From Hoylesella shahii DSM 15611 = JCM 12083 (GTDB lineage: Bacteria; Bacteroidota; Bacteroidia; Bacteroidales; Bacteroidaceae), in assembly GCF_000613445.1 (NCBI RefSeq), contig NZ_BAIZ01000008.1, positions 1-64,000 on the forward strand: 64,000 bases of DNA, given 5' to 3'. The translations under genes and the position numbers were made by a program. Within the stretch, counting starts at the first letter, position 1; each line of letters starts with the position of its first letter. The notes beneath the pieces are model-generated. The model saw only the letters and a program-made list of their open reading frames with translations, did no database searches and was not told the DNA's origin. Shown here piece by piece: positions 9,571 through 20,703 of the stretch.

Positions 9571-10191
9571 TTAGGGTAGGATGATGTAGGCACAAAATGG
9601 CCCTTTAATCTTGTCCATACCCTCTTCGTTCTGATGCTCGTTCACTGTTAGAGGCTTCACAATGGTAAATCCGTCTTCTGAAACGGCCGAGATAGTGGCC
9701 TTAATAGACGAACCGCGTGGGCCAACACCATTGACAAGGAGGTACATAGGGAAACCCGATTGGGCTTTAAAGCGCAGTTCAAGCGGTTTGCCATTGGTGA
9801 GATATTGCGCCGCTTCCTCGTTGGTGGTGTTGCTGGCAATAGTAATAAGCTGGCGGTTTGCGGCCACATAGCGCACCACAAAGCGCGAAGCCAGGTCGTC
9901 ATCTGGCACGTTATTGCCTAGGATGTCTATCTCGCGAAACTGACAAGTGAGCGTAACGTTGTACGTTCTCACGTTGGTATTAATCTCAACACCAGGGTAA
10001 ACAAAGTCTGACACAGGTGCATCGGGGTTTCCCAGTTGCACAATCTGGTCTTCGTAAGACACTTTCGGCTTTTCAATTCCAGCGAAAGGGAAAAGCAAGT
10101 CGTAGTCTTCTTCGGCATAATCGGTGGTGCTTCGCGAGCAACTGGCAAGTAACACAACCATTGCCACGAGCATATATTTCATTACATTCAT
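9571..10191 (-). CDS. Unrecognised small exported lipoprotein of the SusCD operon
   Basis: 206 aa. MNVMKYMLVAMVVLLASCSRS is a lipoprotein signal with lipobox LASC. The mature part is β-rich (VRTYNVTLTCQFREIDIL, FRFKAQSGFPMYLLVNGVG-like stretches) and ends with CAYIILP. It resembles in layout the small Ig-like lipoproteins that accompany SusCD pairs, but I cannot name a family. It begins 26 nt after the DUF4302 gene stops, consistent with one transcript. Confidence 0.6.
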   Translation of the reverse strand: MNVMKYMLVAMVVLLASCSRSTTDYAEEDYDLLFPFAGIEKPKVSYEDQIVQLGNPDAPVSDFVYPGVEINTNVRTYNVTLTCQFREIDILGNNVPDDDLASRFVVRYVAANRQLITIASNTTNEEAAQYLTNGKPLELRFKAQSGFPMYLLVNGVGPRGSSIKATISAVSEDGFTIVKPLTVNEHQNEEGMDKIKGPFCAYIILP

Positions 10192-10217
10192 TTGTTTTAT
10201 CTATTTAAAGGTAAGCG

Positions 10218-11251
10218 TTAGCGGTCGTCTCCTTCGTCCCATATCTCGGCAACAAGTCCTGTTTCAACGCCTTCGGGATGCAAATGTTTGCTCACAAGGC
10301 GTGTTTTGCGCAGCAGAGGGTCGTAAACTTCAACCAGTTCGGCACGAAAACGTTGGCCCACGCGTTCGAAATCGAAGAACATTGTTTTGCTATCGTAGCG
10401 CAAACCAGCACGAAAGGTGAGGCCATGTTCTGTGCCACCGTATCCCGAACCCAATCCAACGATTTCTTTTGCAGGGTATCCTGGTATGGGATTTTTCTTC
10501 TGTGCGAAGAGAAAAAGATAATATTTCTTCTCTTTAATTTCGCGCAACAGCGACTTATTTGTTTCAACATCGCGCTTCACGTAGATGTCGCTGCGGAAGT
10601 AAGTTCGGCTACCGCGGTGAATAGAAAGCTGAGGATTAACCATGCTTTCAAAGTATTCGCGGTTTTCGAGGGCTTTGTTGGTGGTGCGTTGCCATTGCTC
10701 TTCGTTGGTCATTTTGGTGAAAACGATGTACTCGCGCGCTGGTTCTAGATAGCTAGCGGTGCGAAAAACCAGGTCGCCATCAGCGTTTTTGCCCATGTAG
10801 AGCCAATCGCTTGAGGCGCGAAAAGCATCGTTAACCAACTCGTGAACATAGTTTTGGGTAACAAAACTGAGTTGTGTGAAGCTGTTTCGTCCCACGCTGT
10901 ACTCGCTCGTTAATGGTGTTGAGGCCGTCGAAGCATTATAATCGGCTTTCATTTCGAGCGTGTTGTCGGCGTGAAACTTCATGCTGAAGCAATGTCCACC
11001 ATAGCCATAACGGCCACGAAAGCCAAATTGCGGTATCAGTTCGGATGGATTAGAGAACAGCAGAGAATCGGTTCGAGGGAAGTACAACACGCGCCAGCCA
11101 TGTTCGGCAGCGGTAAGTTCGGCCTTCAGAGCAGCAATACTTTCTGCATTACGTTGCGCCGGCGAGCGGTCGAAGGCGTCGATATCGGCATCGCAGGCCA
11201 CAAATAATGTTGCGATGATGCGATAAGCCAAAGTTTATAGTTACTGTGCAT
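10218..11251 (-). pseudogene. DUF4302 lipoprotein (frameshift in signal peptide)
   Basis: From an ATG at 11251, which overlaps the stop of the preceding gene, the frame reads MHSNYKLWLIA, and after one restored base near 11220 continues IIATLFVACDADIDAFDRSP, a lipoprotein signal with lipobox. Without repair only a TTG at 11231 can start it. The body has the DUF4302 pattern: short A-x-x-x-L-x-A-A-E-H-G-W-R-V-L-Y-F-P segment, then a glycine/tyrosine-rich FRGRYGYGGHCFSMKF block, and repeated β-strands. DUF4302 genes often accompany SusCD pairs with a metallohydrolase lipoprotein, as here. Function unknown. Confidence 0.68.
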
Positions 11252-12209
11252 GTTGTTTGATATAGTTGTTTATGCTTCGAACGCAAGCCACTTGCAGTTG
11301 CTTTAAGTTTATTTTGAGGTTCTTTTGCATGTATTGTTCCACGAATTCTTGCTTTGCCACCATCTCTTTATAGGCTTGTTCGGCTTCTTTATTGTATTGC
11401 TGTTGCACCTCGGGGTCGCTATCTTGGTCGGGCGTTTGTGCCGTAATGATGGCGTCGCTCACCTCTTTAGGCGTTGCACAGAGTGTAGAACTCACTATTT
11501 CGGCAAAGTCGTCTTCGGCCGAAAGAAACGCTTGCATGGTGTAAAAGCCTCGTTTATTAGCATAGTCGGCTAGTCCGAAGTAGTCTTTTTCTTTCTTCGA
11601 ATAGTTTATAGGAGCTGCTAAAGGCTCGGTCGAACCTGTATAGCGATGGCCACTGATGCGGGAAAAGCGATCGCGGTCGTATGCCACTAGTTCGGCTAAA
11701 CGGCGCGCAAACTGGTGGTGAACGCTGCGCAAAAGGGCGTAAAGTTTGTTTACGTCGCTGGCTTTAAAGTTGTCTACGCGGAAGATAGCCATTTCCGAGG
11801 GAGTGAGCGAAGGGTTGTTGAGCAGTTCAACGCCATTCTCGTCAACATTTTTTCCACCATAAAGGTATATGCGTAGCGGTGTTTTTCCTTGAAGGAAGCG
11901 TGCTCCTCCGAAGGTTTCTTGGCTGTAAATGTCGAAGCACAGTTGTCTAACGGCCCTTAAAACAGCCTTCACGTTTTGCGGTTTGGGTGGTGATACGAAG
12001 GTTTTACCTGCGTTGGCGTTTTTTTGCCAACGATAAACCACCTCTATATTATAAGGTGTGGTGATGCTATCGGCAATCCAACGGTCTAGTTCGGTTGGCG
12101 TTTGTTGTTGCGTTGCTGCGTCAATCACACTTTGCGAGTTGAGCGAGTCGCTGGCGCAAGCCTGCATTAAACAGGGCAACAACAGGCAGATAATGCTTTT
12201 TATGTTCAT
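11241..12209 (-). CDS. Substrate-import-associated metallohydrolase-type lipoprotein with degenerate zinc motif
   Basis: 322 aa. The start at 12209 gives MNIKSIICLLLPCLMQACAS, a lipoprotein signal; the longer frame to 12257 adds no signal. It fits the lipoprotein zinc metallohydrolase family found beside SusCD transporters (HExxH-type). The expected HHEFAH motif reads HHQFAR at residues ~164-169, so both the catalytic glutamate and the second zinc histidine are replaced, while the downstream EDDFAEIVSS block that carries the third ligand is kept. It may therefore bind rather than cleave. It follows SusD and precedes DUF4302, the usual gene order for this family. Confidence 0.65.
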   Translation of the reverse strand: MNIKSIICLLLPCLMQACASDSLNSQSVIDAATQQQTPTELDRWIADSITTPYNIEVVYRWQKNANAGKTFVSPPKPQNVKAVLRAVRQLCFDIYSQETFGGARFLQGKTPLRIYLYGGKNVDENGVELLNNPSLTPSEMAIFRVDNFKASDVNKLYALLRSVHHQFARRLAELVAYDRDRFSRISGHRYTGSTEPLAAPINYSKKEKDYFGLADYANKRGFYTMQAFLSAEDDFAEIVSSTLCATPKEVSDAIITAQTPDQDSDPEVQQQYNKEAEQAYKEMVAKQEFVEQYMQKNLKINLKQLQVACVRSINNYIKQHAQ

Positions 12210-12240
12210 TGTTGAATGTTCTTTTAGGGTTAAAACACCG

Positions 12241-13760
12241 TTAGTGCAATGCCTCATTGCGCTCTCGCGGATTAGCTTCTAAGCCGCGATTGATGGCTTC
12301 GGCAGGTATTTGTAGCAGCTTACGAGGGTCGTTTTTCTCAAGCGGGAAATAGTAATTGCTCTTCGAACTACGCTTTACGGCTATGTGAAAGCGACGAAGG
12401 TCGAACCATCTCAGGCCCTCTTGATAGAACTCTTGCTGGCGAAATCCCACAATGGTTTTTACCAAAGCCAGCTGTTTGAGTGTCATTCCATAGAATGGGG
12501 TGTATGTTTCGTAGTTACTTCGGTTGGTGGTGGTGTACACATCGCGGTCGAGTGATGGCATAAAACCAAACTTTCCTTGCGTGTATTGCAGCAAATCATC
12601 GATAGATTTGGAGTAGTTTTTCAGCATGGCGTGGGCTTCCATGCGATTAAGTAGCACCTCATCGGTTGTAAAAAGCACATTGGTTACATACATTCCGCGT
12701 GGCTTACTGCCCACACTCTCGGTGGTAGATAGCTCATCAAACTTAGCCAAATACCTGCTTGAGGGTATGCCCAGCACGCCCGAGGTGAAGATATAGGTGC
12801 CAATGAAGTTCATTTTGGCATAGTCGCCGCCTCCCTCGATGCCTTTTTGGGCAAACACTTTATCAACGGTGTTAAAGGTAGAGCCGTATTTCTCGTTGGG
12901 AAGTGTGCGTGCCAATCGGCTCTCGGTGGTGGTTAGCAAGAGGTTTGCAGGCTCGTCGGGGTTGGCATAGCGTCGAAACAAGTCTTGATGTCTAAATTCC
13001 AGTTCGCTTGCATAGGTTCGCCAGGGTCGCAATTGGGTTTTAGGGTCGCCACCAAGTACATAATCGGCATAGGCCACCACTTGTTCCCAGTCGCCTTTCA
13101 TGAGGTAGAAACGCGATGCAAAGGCATAAGCAGCCTTCTTGTTGAAGTGGAATTTGGGGTGTTTATAATATTCATCATCAACGAGCGTAATACCTCTTTT
13201 CAGGTCTTTTTCAATCATTTCGTACACCTCGTTCACTGTTTGTCGTTTATAATCCACCAGTGCTTCCTTCTCTGGTTTAGTGATATAGGGGATGCCAGGG
13301 TCGGTGGTTTGGTTGGAATAGGGTTGTGCCCAGATGTTCACCAGCATGAAATGCAAGTAAGCTCTTAGCAAAAAAGCCTCGCCATACAGTGCTTTTACGC
13401 GTGCGCTTTTGGGATAAGTAGAGAGCAATTCTAGTGCTTTGTTGGCTTGTGCGATGCCTTATAGCAGGCATTCCAATAATTTAGGGGCGTATCGAGGTCT
13501 TCTTGGTCGTAGTCTTCCCAAAAATACATGGCCTCGTTCAGTCGTGAATGCACGCCGTTGGGTCGTTCTTCAACGTTGTCGGTGCGTGGTTCGAGAAATG
13601 CAATGTAGCTAGCTTGCGGGTAAGCACCCGTAAGTAGCTCGGCAATCTTGTCTTCGGTGTCGATGGTTACATCGAGATCCGAGTCGGGACTGTGATCCAG
13701 AAAGTCGTTACAGGCTGTAAACAGCGCTAGCAACGCCAGTAGCAAGATGTTATTCTTCAT
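12241..13760 (-). pseudogene. SusD/RagB-type surface lipoprotein, one frameshift
   Basis: About 506 aa if repaired. MKNNILLLALLALFTACNDF is a lipoprotein signal. After YWNACYK the frame breaks near 13455; one extra G gives GIAQANKALELLSTYPKSA, as expected for SusD TPR helices. EAFLLRAYLHFMLVNIWAQPY (TPR core), PEKEALVDYKRQTVNEVYEMIEKDL and, near the end, FRQQEFYQEGLRWFDLRRFHI are SusD hallmarks. SusD proteins cap the SusC barrel and present the ligand. The gene follows its SusC partner, 59 nt after it. Confidence 0.85.
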
Positions 13761-13818
13761 TCTATATGGAGTGGTTTCGTTATATATGGTGTGGGATGTG
13801 CATGCTTTTGTTTGGCGT

Positions 13819-16800
13819 TTAGAAGCCTAAGTTAAGCGTTGCAGTGAACTGTCGTGGTGTTGGGAGCGACACTCCGCCCGTGCGATAGTACTCGGGGTCT
13901 TGCCCTTTAAGCTTACTATCGGCATAGATAAGAAAGGGATTAGTGACGTTAATGCGCAAAGAAGCAGCGTGTAAGCGCAGTTTTTTGAGCATGGCTGGTG
14001 TGCAAGTGTAGCCCAACGAGATATTTTTCATGCGCACAAAACTACCATCTGCCACGCGATTTTGTGAGAAATTGTAGGTGTTGTATGCTTTTTCGATGTT
14101 CTCTTTGCCCACTTTCTCTATCAATTCTTGCGAAGGTAGTGCGGGTACATCTGTGTGTAGCTCGTCGCCAGGATTGAGCCAACGGTTGTAATATTCTTTA
14201 GAGAACACGTTGAGATCGGCAAATTCGGGGTCGAATGTTGGGTTTAACCTAATTTTGTTGCCTGCTTGCATGGTGAGAAAGAACGACAATTCCCAAGCTC
14301 CTAGTTTGAAAGTGTTGCTCAATCCGCCCAACACCTGTGGCTCGATAGGTCCATGATAGATGAGATAAGTCTTTGCATACTGCGTATCAAGGAAGTCGGC
14401 GCCTGCGTTTTTGGCATAAACGTTCTGGCTAGAGGGGTATCGCCCAAAGTGAAAAGTGGGCAATCCGTTGCCATCTAGTCCTTGAAAGTTATACGAAAAG
14501 AGCGAACCTTTTGGATAACCCACGATGTTTCCGCGTCCGCGTCCTGCCACCATATCGAAGGCATTGGGCGTGTTGAGAAGGCGAGTTATCTCTTGATGCA
14601 TAGCACTTAGCGTAAGACTGGTGGTCCACGAAAAGTATTTGCTTACGATATTCTTGGTGTGTAGACCCAATTCTGCGCCTCTTGTGCGCATATCGCCAAA
14701 GTTAGCGTACTTGTAATACTGTCCGCCAACGCCCGAAGTGCGTACAAGGTCGATAAGGTCGAACGTGTTGCGTTGGTACAAATCGAGGGTGGCGCTGATG
14801 CGATTGTTAAACAATCCCAGTTCCATGCCCACGTTCAGCTCGTACATTTTCTCCCAAGTAAGGTCGCGGTTTTCAAGATGCAGGATGTTCAGTTTGTTTT
14901 CTCTGTCGTTAAAGTGGTAACGGTTTACGATGCCACTTTGGTAAACGGCGCTAGCGTTGATAGCCTCTTCGTTCATTTTAGCGGTGAGTCCGTAGCTGGC
15001 ACGCAATGCAAGTCGGGATAACCAAGGATGGTTTTTGAGGAATTTTTCTTGGTCAACGTTCCATTTAGCGCCTACATTCCACGTGGGTAACCATAGCGCT
15101 CGCGACCCACGTCCCGAACTATTCGAGCCTTCGGTGTTGAGAACCACGTTGAAAACATACTTCCCTGCATAACCATAGGTTCCATTGAGCGAGAAGGTTA
15201 CGCCGCGTTCGTTGCGTTTGTGCAGTCCAAAGTAGCGTTGCCCTCATTGGTTAGCTTGTCAAAGATAAGCGGATTGGTGTACACTTGGTTGCCACGGTCG
15301 TATTGTATGCCATATCCTTGGAAGGGTTGATTGGTGCGATTGGCCACTCTCACTTCGCTAAAGGCAAAGGCTTTGAGGTCGTGTTGACCTATACGCTTGT
15401 CGAAATCGAGGGCCAAACGTGCCAAAACGCTGGTCATGGATGTTTCGGTGCGATTGAACAAGCCGCCGTGGGTAAGGCCCACCTTGGGTTGTTGCAGCGG
15501 ATTATCCTTGTCGCGCACCAGGTAAATGTTGTCTTGGGCCACCGTTGGGTTGTCGTTGGCTCGGAAAGCTTGTACCACATTCGAGCCTTCGTTCACCTCG
15601 TGGGTGGTAATGGTGTTGGCTCGGCGCACCGAAAACAGTGGTTTCAGGGCTAGGTCTGCCGTTAGTTGGTAGCTTCCTTCGGCTTGCAGCTTAAAGTCGA
15701 GCACGTCTACATGGGTGCTGTTGTTGGCATATTCGTTTAGAATGTTAAACGGCGCCCAATTGTTTCGATAGTAAGCCAGTGTGCCATCGACGTTGTAGGG
15801 ACGCAGCGTGCGACTAGTGCCGAGGGCGTAAGAGAAGGGATTGATGTCGAAATCGCGCTCAAACACGCCCAATGTGTGGTTCTTGCGTTGGGGCATTGTG
15901 CCTGGTGCTTCTTGCGAACGTATGTTGCCTTGAGCCGAAAGCGTGGCGCGCATCTTGTCGTTGAAGTAAAAGGTACTTTTGATATTGGCCGTTAGGCGAC
16001 TCACTTTATCGGCGATGGTCCAACCACTATCGTAGTAAAAGCCCACCGAGGCGTAGGTTGCCATATTCTTTCCTCCGCCAGCAAAGGTGAGCGAGTGGGT
16101 TGTTGTGGGATTAAAAGTAAACAATAGGTCGAACCAATCGGTGTTGGCATATTCTCTATCGCGCAAAAAGGCGTTGCGGGCTTCGGCTGTATTGGCTATT
16201 TGGTATTGGCCTGTTGCTGGGTTGATGGTGCTCAAACCCCTGTACAATTCGTGATATACGCCTGCTCTTCTTCCGTAGAGGGCGTTGCGAATGCCAAAAT
16301 ATCCCTTGTCGTTCATTTCTTGATACAGTGCCATTGTTTCTTGCGAGTTCAGCAAGTCGAACTGGCTGTAACGCGGTTTCATGCGAATGGTGTTCTCGGT
16401 AGCGTAAGTCACGCGCAGAGGCGTTTCTCTTTTACCCGATTTTGTTGTCACAACGATAACGCCATTGAGTGCACGCGCACCGTAAACAGAGGTGGCCGAG
16501 GCATCTTTCAGCACCTGAATGTCTTCGATGTCGGCCGGATTAAGTCCTGCAACGGCCGACCCAACCAGTGTGGCTGCATCGCCAGATGCCAGTTGGTCTA
16601 GGTTAAGGTGCACCAAGTCTTCGTAAACCACACCATCGATAACCCACAGCGGTTGCACGTTACCGATGATAGAGGCTCCGCCGCGAATGTTTATACGTGG
16701 TGCCGAACCAAAAGTTCCCGATATGTTTTGTATCGAAAGGCCAGCCACGCGCCCTTCGAGCATGCGCGAAAGGTCGGCTATACCTTCTAGTTTAATATCG

Positions 16801-17198
16801 TTCATCTTCACCGATGTGGCTGCACCAGTGTACACGCGGCTGCGAATGTTCTGGTAACCTGTTACCACCACCTCGTCTACCATTCGGCTATCGGCCTTCA
16901 TCACGATGGTCATAGGTTTGGCTTGAGCCTTCACTTGCTGGGTTATCATGCCCACATAACTCACTTGGAGCATCTGTCCAGGAGCGGCGTTAAGGCTAAA
17001 ATGGCCGTCGATATTGGTGACAGCGCGTTCGGTTGTGCCAGTGGCAAGCACCAAAGCGCCCACCAATGTCTCGCCTTGTTCGTTTTTCACCGTACCCGTT
17101 ATGGCGTTGGTTTGTGCCAAAGCCATTTGTAGGCAGGCAAACAATGCGATTGTTAGCGCCACCACTTTATTAAAAGGGGTTGATATATTTGTCGTCAT
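13819..17198 (-). pseudogene. SusC/RagA-type TonB-linked outer-membrane transporter, one frameshift
   Basis: About 1125 aa if repaired. A signal peptide (VVALTIALFACLQMALAQ) is followed by a carboxypeptidase-regulatory-like domain (ITGTVKNEQGETLVGALV), the SusC box VDEVVVTGYQ, a plug domain (INIRGGASIIGNVQPLWVIDG, VLKDASATSVYGARALNGVI) and a long β-barrel ending in TATLNLGF. The frame breaks near 15240; one C restores NAYFGLHKRNERGV. Together with the SusD downstream it should form an energised import complex. The substrate cannot be read from sequence; the neighbouring FecA-like receptor hints at metal or cofactor uptake. Confidence 0.85.
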
Positions 17199-17238
17199 AA
17201 GTTTGTTTTCTTACTGGAAGGGGGTTGTATGGGGAATG

Positions 17239-19494
17239 TTACAGGCGCCAAAGCACGCCTCCATAGATGCCAAGAGGATGGCCAGCACGGAACCCGGAGG
17301 GGTGACGCGACACCAAATAAACCTTGTTTGTGAGGTTGATGGCATTGATTGTGAGCGTGAGATGGCGGTTGATGTGTCCCTTCAACGATGCGTCTACAAT
17401 GGCATGTGCGGGTATTTTCTCGCGTTGGGCAATGCGTCCTTGTCCTGGTTGGGTGCGCATGTCGCTGTTTACACGCACGCCAACATTGGCCTCAAAGCGT
17501 TTATATTCTACGCCCAATTGGGCATTGAAGGCGTGCTTATATATATAAGGTATCTCGTCGCCATAGACAACGTCGCCCCACGACTCGCTACTGAATGTGT
17601 TTCGCATCTCGGTATCGGTGTAGGTGTACGACAGTTGGAGGGGCATTTGTACGCCCCAATGGCGGGGTAGGGGTTGATAATGCAACAGCAACTCAAGGCC
17701 TCTCACCACGGCTTTGCCCACGTTAAACTGGTCGAGTGTGCCTTGTCCGCCCTGTGCTGCAAGGTCGCTGCCCAGCATATTGTCGTAGTTGTTGTAAAAG
17801 CCGATGGCCTCTGCCTTTAAGTTGTTGGTGGTAAGGCGTAATCCCGCTTCGAGGTTTACGCTGCTTTCGGCCTTTTGGTAGAGGGTGGCACTGGGTGGGG
17901 CAAACCCTTTATGCACGCCACCGAATGCCGAAAGCACGGGCAACAACCTATAACTTACACCCAAGCCGGGCAATAAAGCGCGTGCGTGATTAGGCGTCTC
18001 GATGCGAACCATACCCGTGCGGCGTGGGTCGGCGGCAGTATAGTCGCGTTTTAGCAGGTCAACGTCTTCGTAACGAACGCCCAACGTTAGGGTTAGCGCG
18101 TCTTTGGCCCATTTGGTTAGGGCGTATCCAGCCCATGCGTGGGCCGTGGTGATGCGGTTTGCCTGACTTCCTGGCAGTCCTTCAAGAAACAAAGTCATTG
18201 TGCCGTTTTGCATTGCGTAGGCATCATCCTGCTGAAAACGGTCTTCGCTGTCGGCGTGATAGCGCAAACCTGCCTCGGCGGTGAAGTATCCACCCATGAG
18301 CATGGTGCGATATTCGGCCTTGCTTTGTATGCCTCGCGAGTGGTATTTGCGATGATTGGCGCGCAGCATCAGCGCTTCGCTAGATAATCTTTTGCACCAG
18401 TGAGGATGTCGAAGTAGTCTTTATTGGTGTCGGGGTCGGTAAGCACGTCGGCAATAGAGCGTTTTTCGGCTTTGGTATGGCCCACTCTCACATCGTTTAG
18501 CTTATACCAGTTGCGGAAAAAGTGGTTGTAGTAGAGGTTGGTGGTTATCTTCCACTTGTTGTTTTTCTCCACAACATAGGTGCCCACCCATTGCATGTGG
18601 CGCGTGGTGAGTTGGTCGCGCTGCGCACCCGCATAGCGAAAGTAGGGGCGCAAGGCGAAATCGGCCTCCGAAAGTCCCACGTAGGTTTCGTCTGAGGTTT
18701 CGTTGGCGAAGCCAAATTTAAGTTCAAAGAGGTGGTTCACACCGTCGGGGTTGTCGGTTTGTGCCGAAACCTTAGCTATAAGGTCGTTGCGCTTAAAGCC
18801 TGTGCGATTGTCTGGCTCGTCGCGACGAAAGCCTTTAGACTGGTAGCGTAAGTATTCCACCACATAACCCACGTGCTTATGGCGATTGCCAAAGCCAACA
18901 TACGATTTCAGGGTGTTGTAACTGCCATACGATAATTGTGCCTTGCCCCACATGCGTTGGGGAATGGGTGTAGAAACCATGTTGATGGCGCCACCCGTTG
19001 TGAAGGTCCGTATTGCACCTGACTACTACCTTTAAGCACTTCGATGGCATACATGCGGGCCGCATTGGGGAAATAATAGCTGCTGGGGCTGCATAAGGGG
19101 CAGGAGCAGCCAGTACGCCGTCTTCCATGAGCGATATGCGCTCGCTTCGTTCGGCTTTAGTGCCACGCAAACTGATGTTGGGTCGAAGGCCAAAGCCGTC
19201 TTCTTCGTACACGTTTACGCCAGGCACGCTCTTAAGCATGCGGTTGATGTCGGTGTAACCAAACTTAGCCAATTCTGCTGGCGACAAGTAATAGGCCGAG
19301 CCTGTGCGGTTGCGAGCCTCGAATTTGCTACCCAACATCTGGTTGGAACGCACCACCACCTCGCTGATGCGGTGTGTAGAGTCGGTCATGTTTTTGCTCT
19401 TGCTTACCTCTTGGGCATGCGCGGGCACGCACAATGCTAGTGCAAGGGCGATAAGTGTGATGAAAGATTTCGTCCTGAATGTATGACTAATCAT
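17239..19494 (-). pseudogene. FecA-like TonB-dependent receptor, three frameshifts
   Basis: About 750 aa if repaired. MISHTFRTKSFITLIALALA leads into a signal peptide ending AHAQ. The TonB-box region (ISEVVVRSN) and plug (NRMLKSVPGVNVYEEDGFGL, RPNISLRGTKAERSERISLM) match ferric-dicitrate-type receptors. Frames break near 19080 (restores AAYYFPNAARMYAIEVLKG), near 19007 (restores GPFTTGGAINMV) and near 18375 (restores AKRLMLRANHRKYHSRG); each needs one base. The C-terminus GIYGGVLWRL is a typical barrel end. It is the first gene after a promoter and 40 nt ahead of SusC. Iron or heme-related uptake is inferred from the FecA resemblance. Confidence 0.8.
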
Positions 19495-19708
19495 GATTTT
19501 CTGTATGTCTGTTTGCTTTCTGACTGGCTACTCTCAACATCTCTCTCTTTCTTTGCTGTTGGGCATGGCTTTTGGGGCGCGGTTGCTTGATGAAAGCTTT
19601 CGCGCTCTACTGCTAATGATGGCCTAAACCCTTTGCTTGTCAAGTAGATATCGTCAGTAAAAACAGTAAATAATGTTGTTTCTTCTAGCCGTTCTTAAAT
19701 ATCGAGCG

Positions 19709-19716
19709 CAAAGTTA
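19709..19716 (-). promoter_or_regulatory. Bacteroidetes promoter for the long minus-strand operon
   Basis: The minus-strand sequence TAACTTTG matches the -7 consensus, and ATTG (19737-19740) sits 20 nt upstream in place of the -33 TTTG. The transcript would start near 19700, leaving a leader of about 200 nt before the FecA-like gene. Confidence 0.55.
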
Positions 19717-19959
19717 ATAAAAAATAAAAAACTGTGCAATCATTATTTGTTGGTATTTTTGCGTGTTTAGCCTTTTTCTTGCGCTGTTTATGTTTGTGGC
19801 TTCATTCTTTTTGGGGATGCATGTTGCCCTTTTTTGCTGATGTTGAGGCGAATAGGTGTAGCTTTTTATATCACATTTGGAAAAAGAGACTAGTGTTTTT
19901 GCTGTTTAGATAAATGGAGTTGAGCCAGTCAACACTTATTTAAGCGTGGATAATGATTT

Positions 19960-20162
19960 TTAAACCCAATCGGTTATTGTATCACAATGTTTACAGAATT
20001 CTTGTTTTTTGTATTGTTTCCTAACATCTTTTATTTTCTTGTTGCCATCTTGTAGGTCTTTGCAACTTTACGTAGCCCGCTACGGCTGCGTTATAAAGAC
20101 AGGCAATCTGCTCGACAATATAACAAAATCTGTTTAGGCTCTAATGACCAATTTGGGTTAAA
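19960..20162 (-). mobile_element. ~200-bp MITE-like element, copy 1 (reverse orientation)
   Basis: On the minus strand it begins TTTAACCCAAATTGGTCATT and ends with the mirror sequence ACCGATTGGGTTTAA. The interior shares long blocks with the copies at 42.5, 43.9 and 59.4 kb, including cagattttgtt, attgtcgagcagattgcctg and gttaggaaacaa. It encodes nothing and has an internal hairpin (outer stem gtcttt/aaagac). Confidence 0.8.
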
Positions 20163-20615
20163 CGAAATATAGGTAAGGTGTTGCGCTGCCGATGGTGCTG
20201 CAAGAGGATGTTAATTACCGCCATTGGGTGGCGCAGTTGCCACAATCTTGTTGCCAAAACGTTCATCTTGCTTTAGGCAATTATCCATCGTTTGGGTGGT
20301 GGCTTTTTGCTGTTTTTAAGTAAGGGGTGGCGAGATGAATTGTTAATTAGGTAAATAAACTTTACAAATCGTCCTCTTCAAGCCAACCCATTCTAGCCGA
20401 AAAAACTACTAAAACCTATATAAAACGCATCAAAACATGAGAAATTACCTACCGCTTTGAATTGCTTTTCGGCCTATTTTTTGCAATTTGCTATGCTTTT
20501 GCATTTCTATTTCAAGATTTTTTGCGCACAAATCACATTCGGAAGTGTCAAGAAATCATACTTAAATTTCGTTCTTCTCTAAGCTAAATGCAGCATTTAG
20601 GCTTGTAATATGCAG

Positions 20616-20703
20616 CAAAACGCAATGCTAACTCGTGCAAAACGCACTGCTATCTCCTACAAAACGCACTGCTATCTCCTACAAAACGCAACGCTAAATG
20701 GTG
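20616..20703. repeat. Tandem 22-bp repeat, four units
   Basis: Units start at 20616, 20638, 20660 and 20682, each caaaacgca followed by c/tgctat/actcct-type sequence; the middle two are identical. It is the reverse complement of the repeat at 43258-43345. Confidence 0.85.

Noticed and set aside
20616..20703. Possible small CRISPR array
   Set aside because: Units are contiguous 22-mers without spacers, and no cas gene is in the window.
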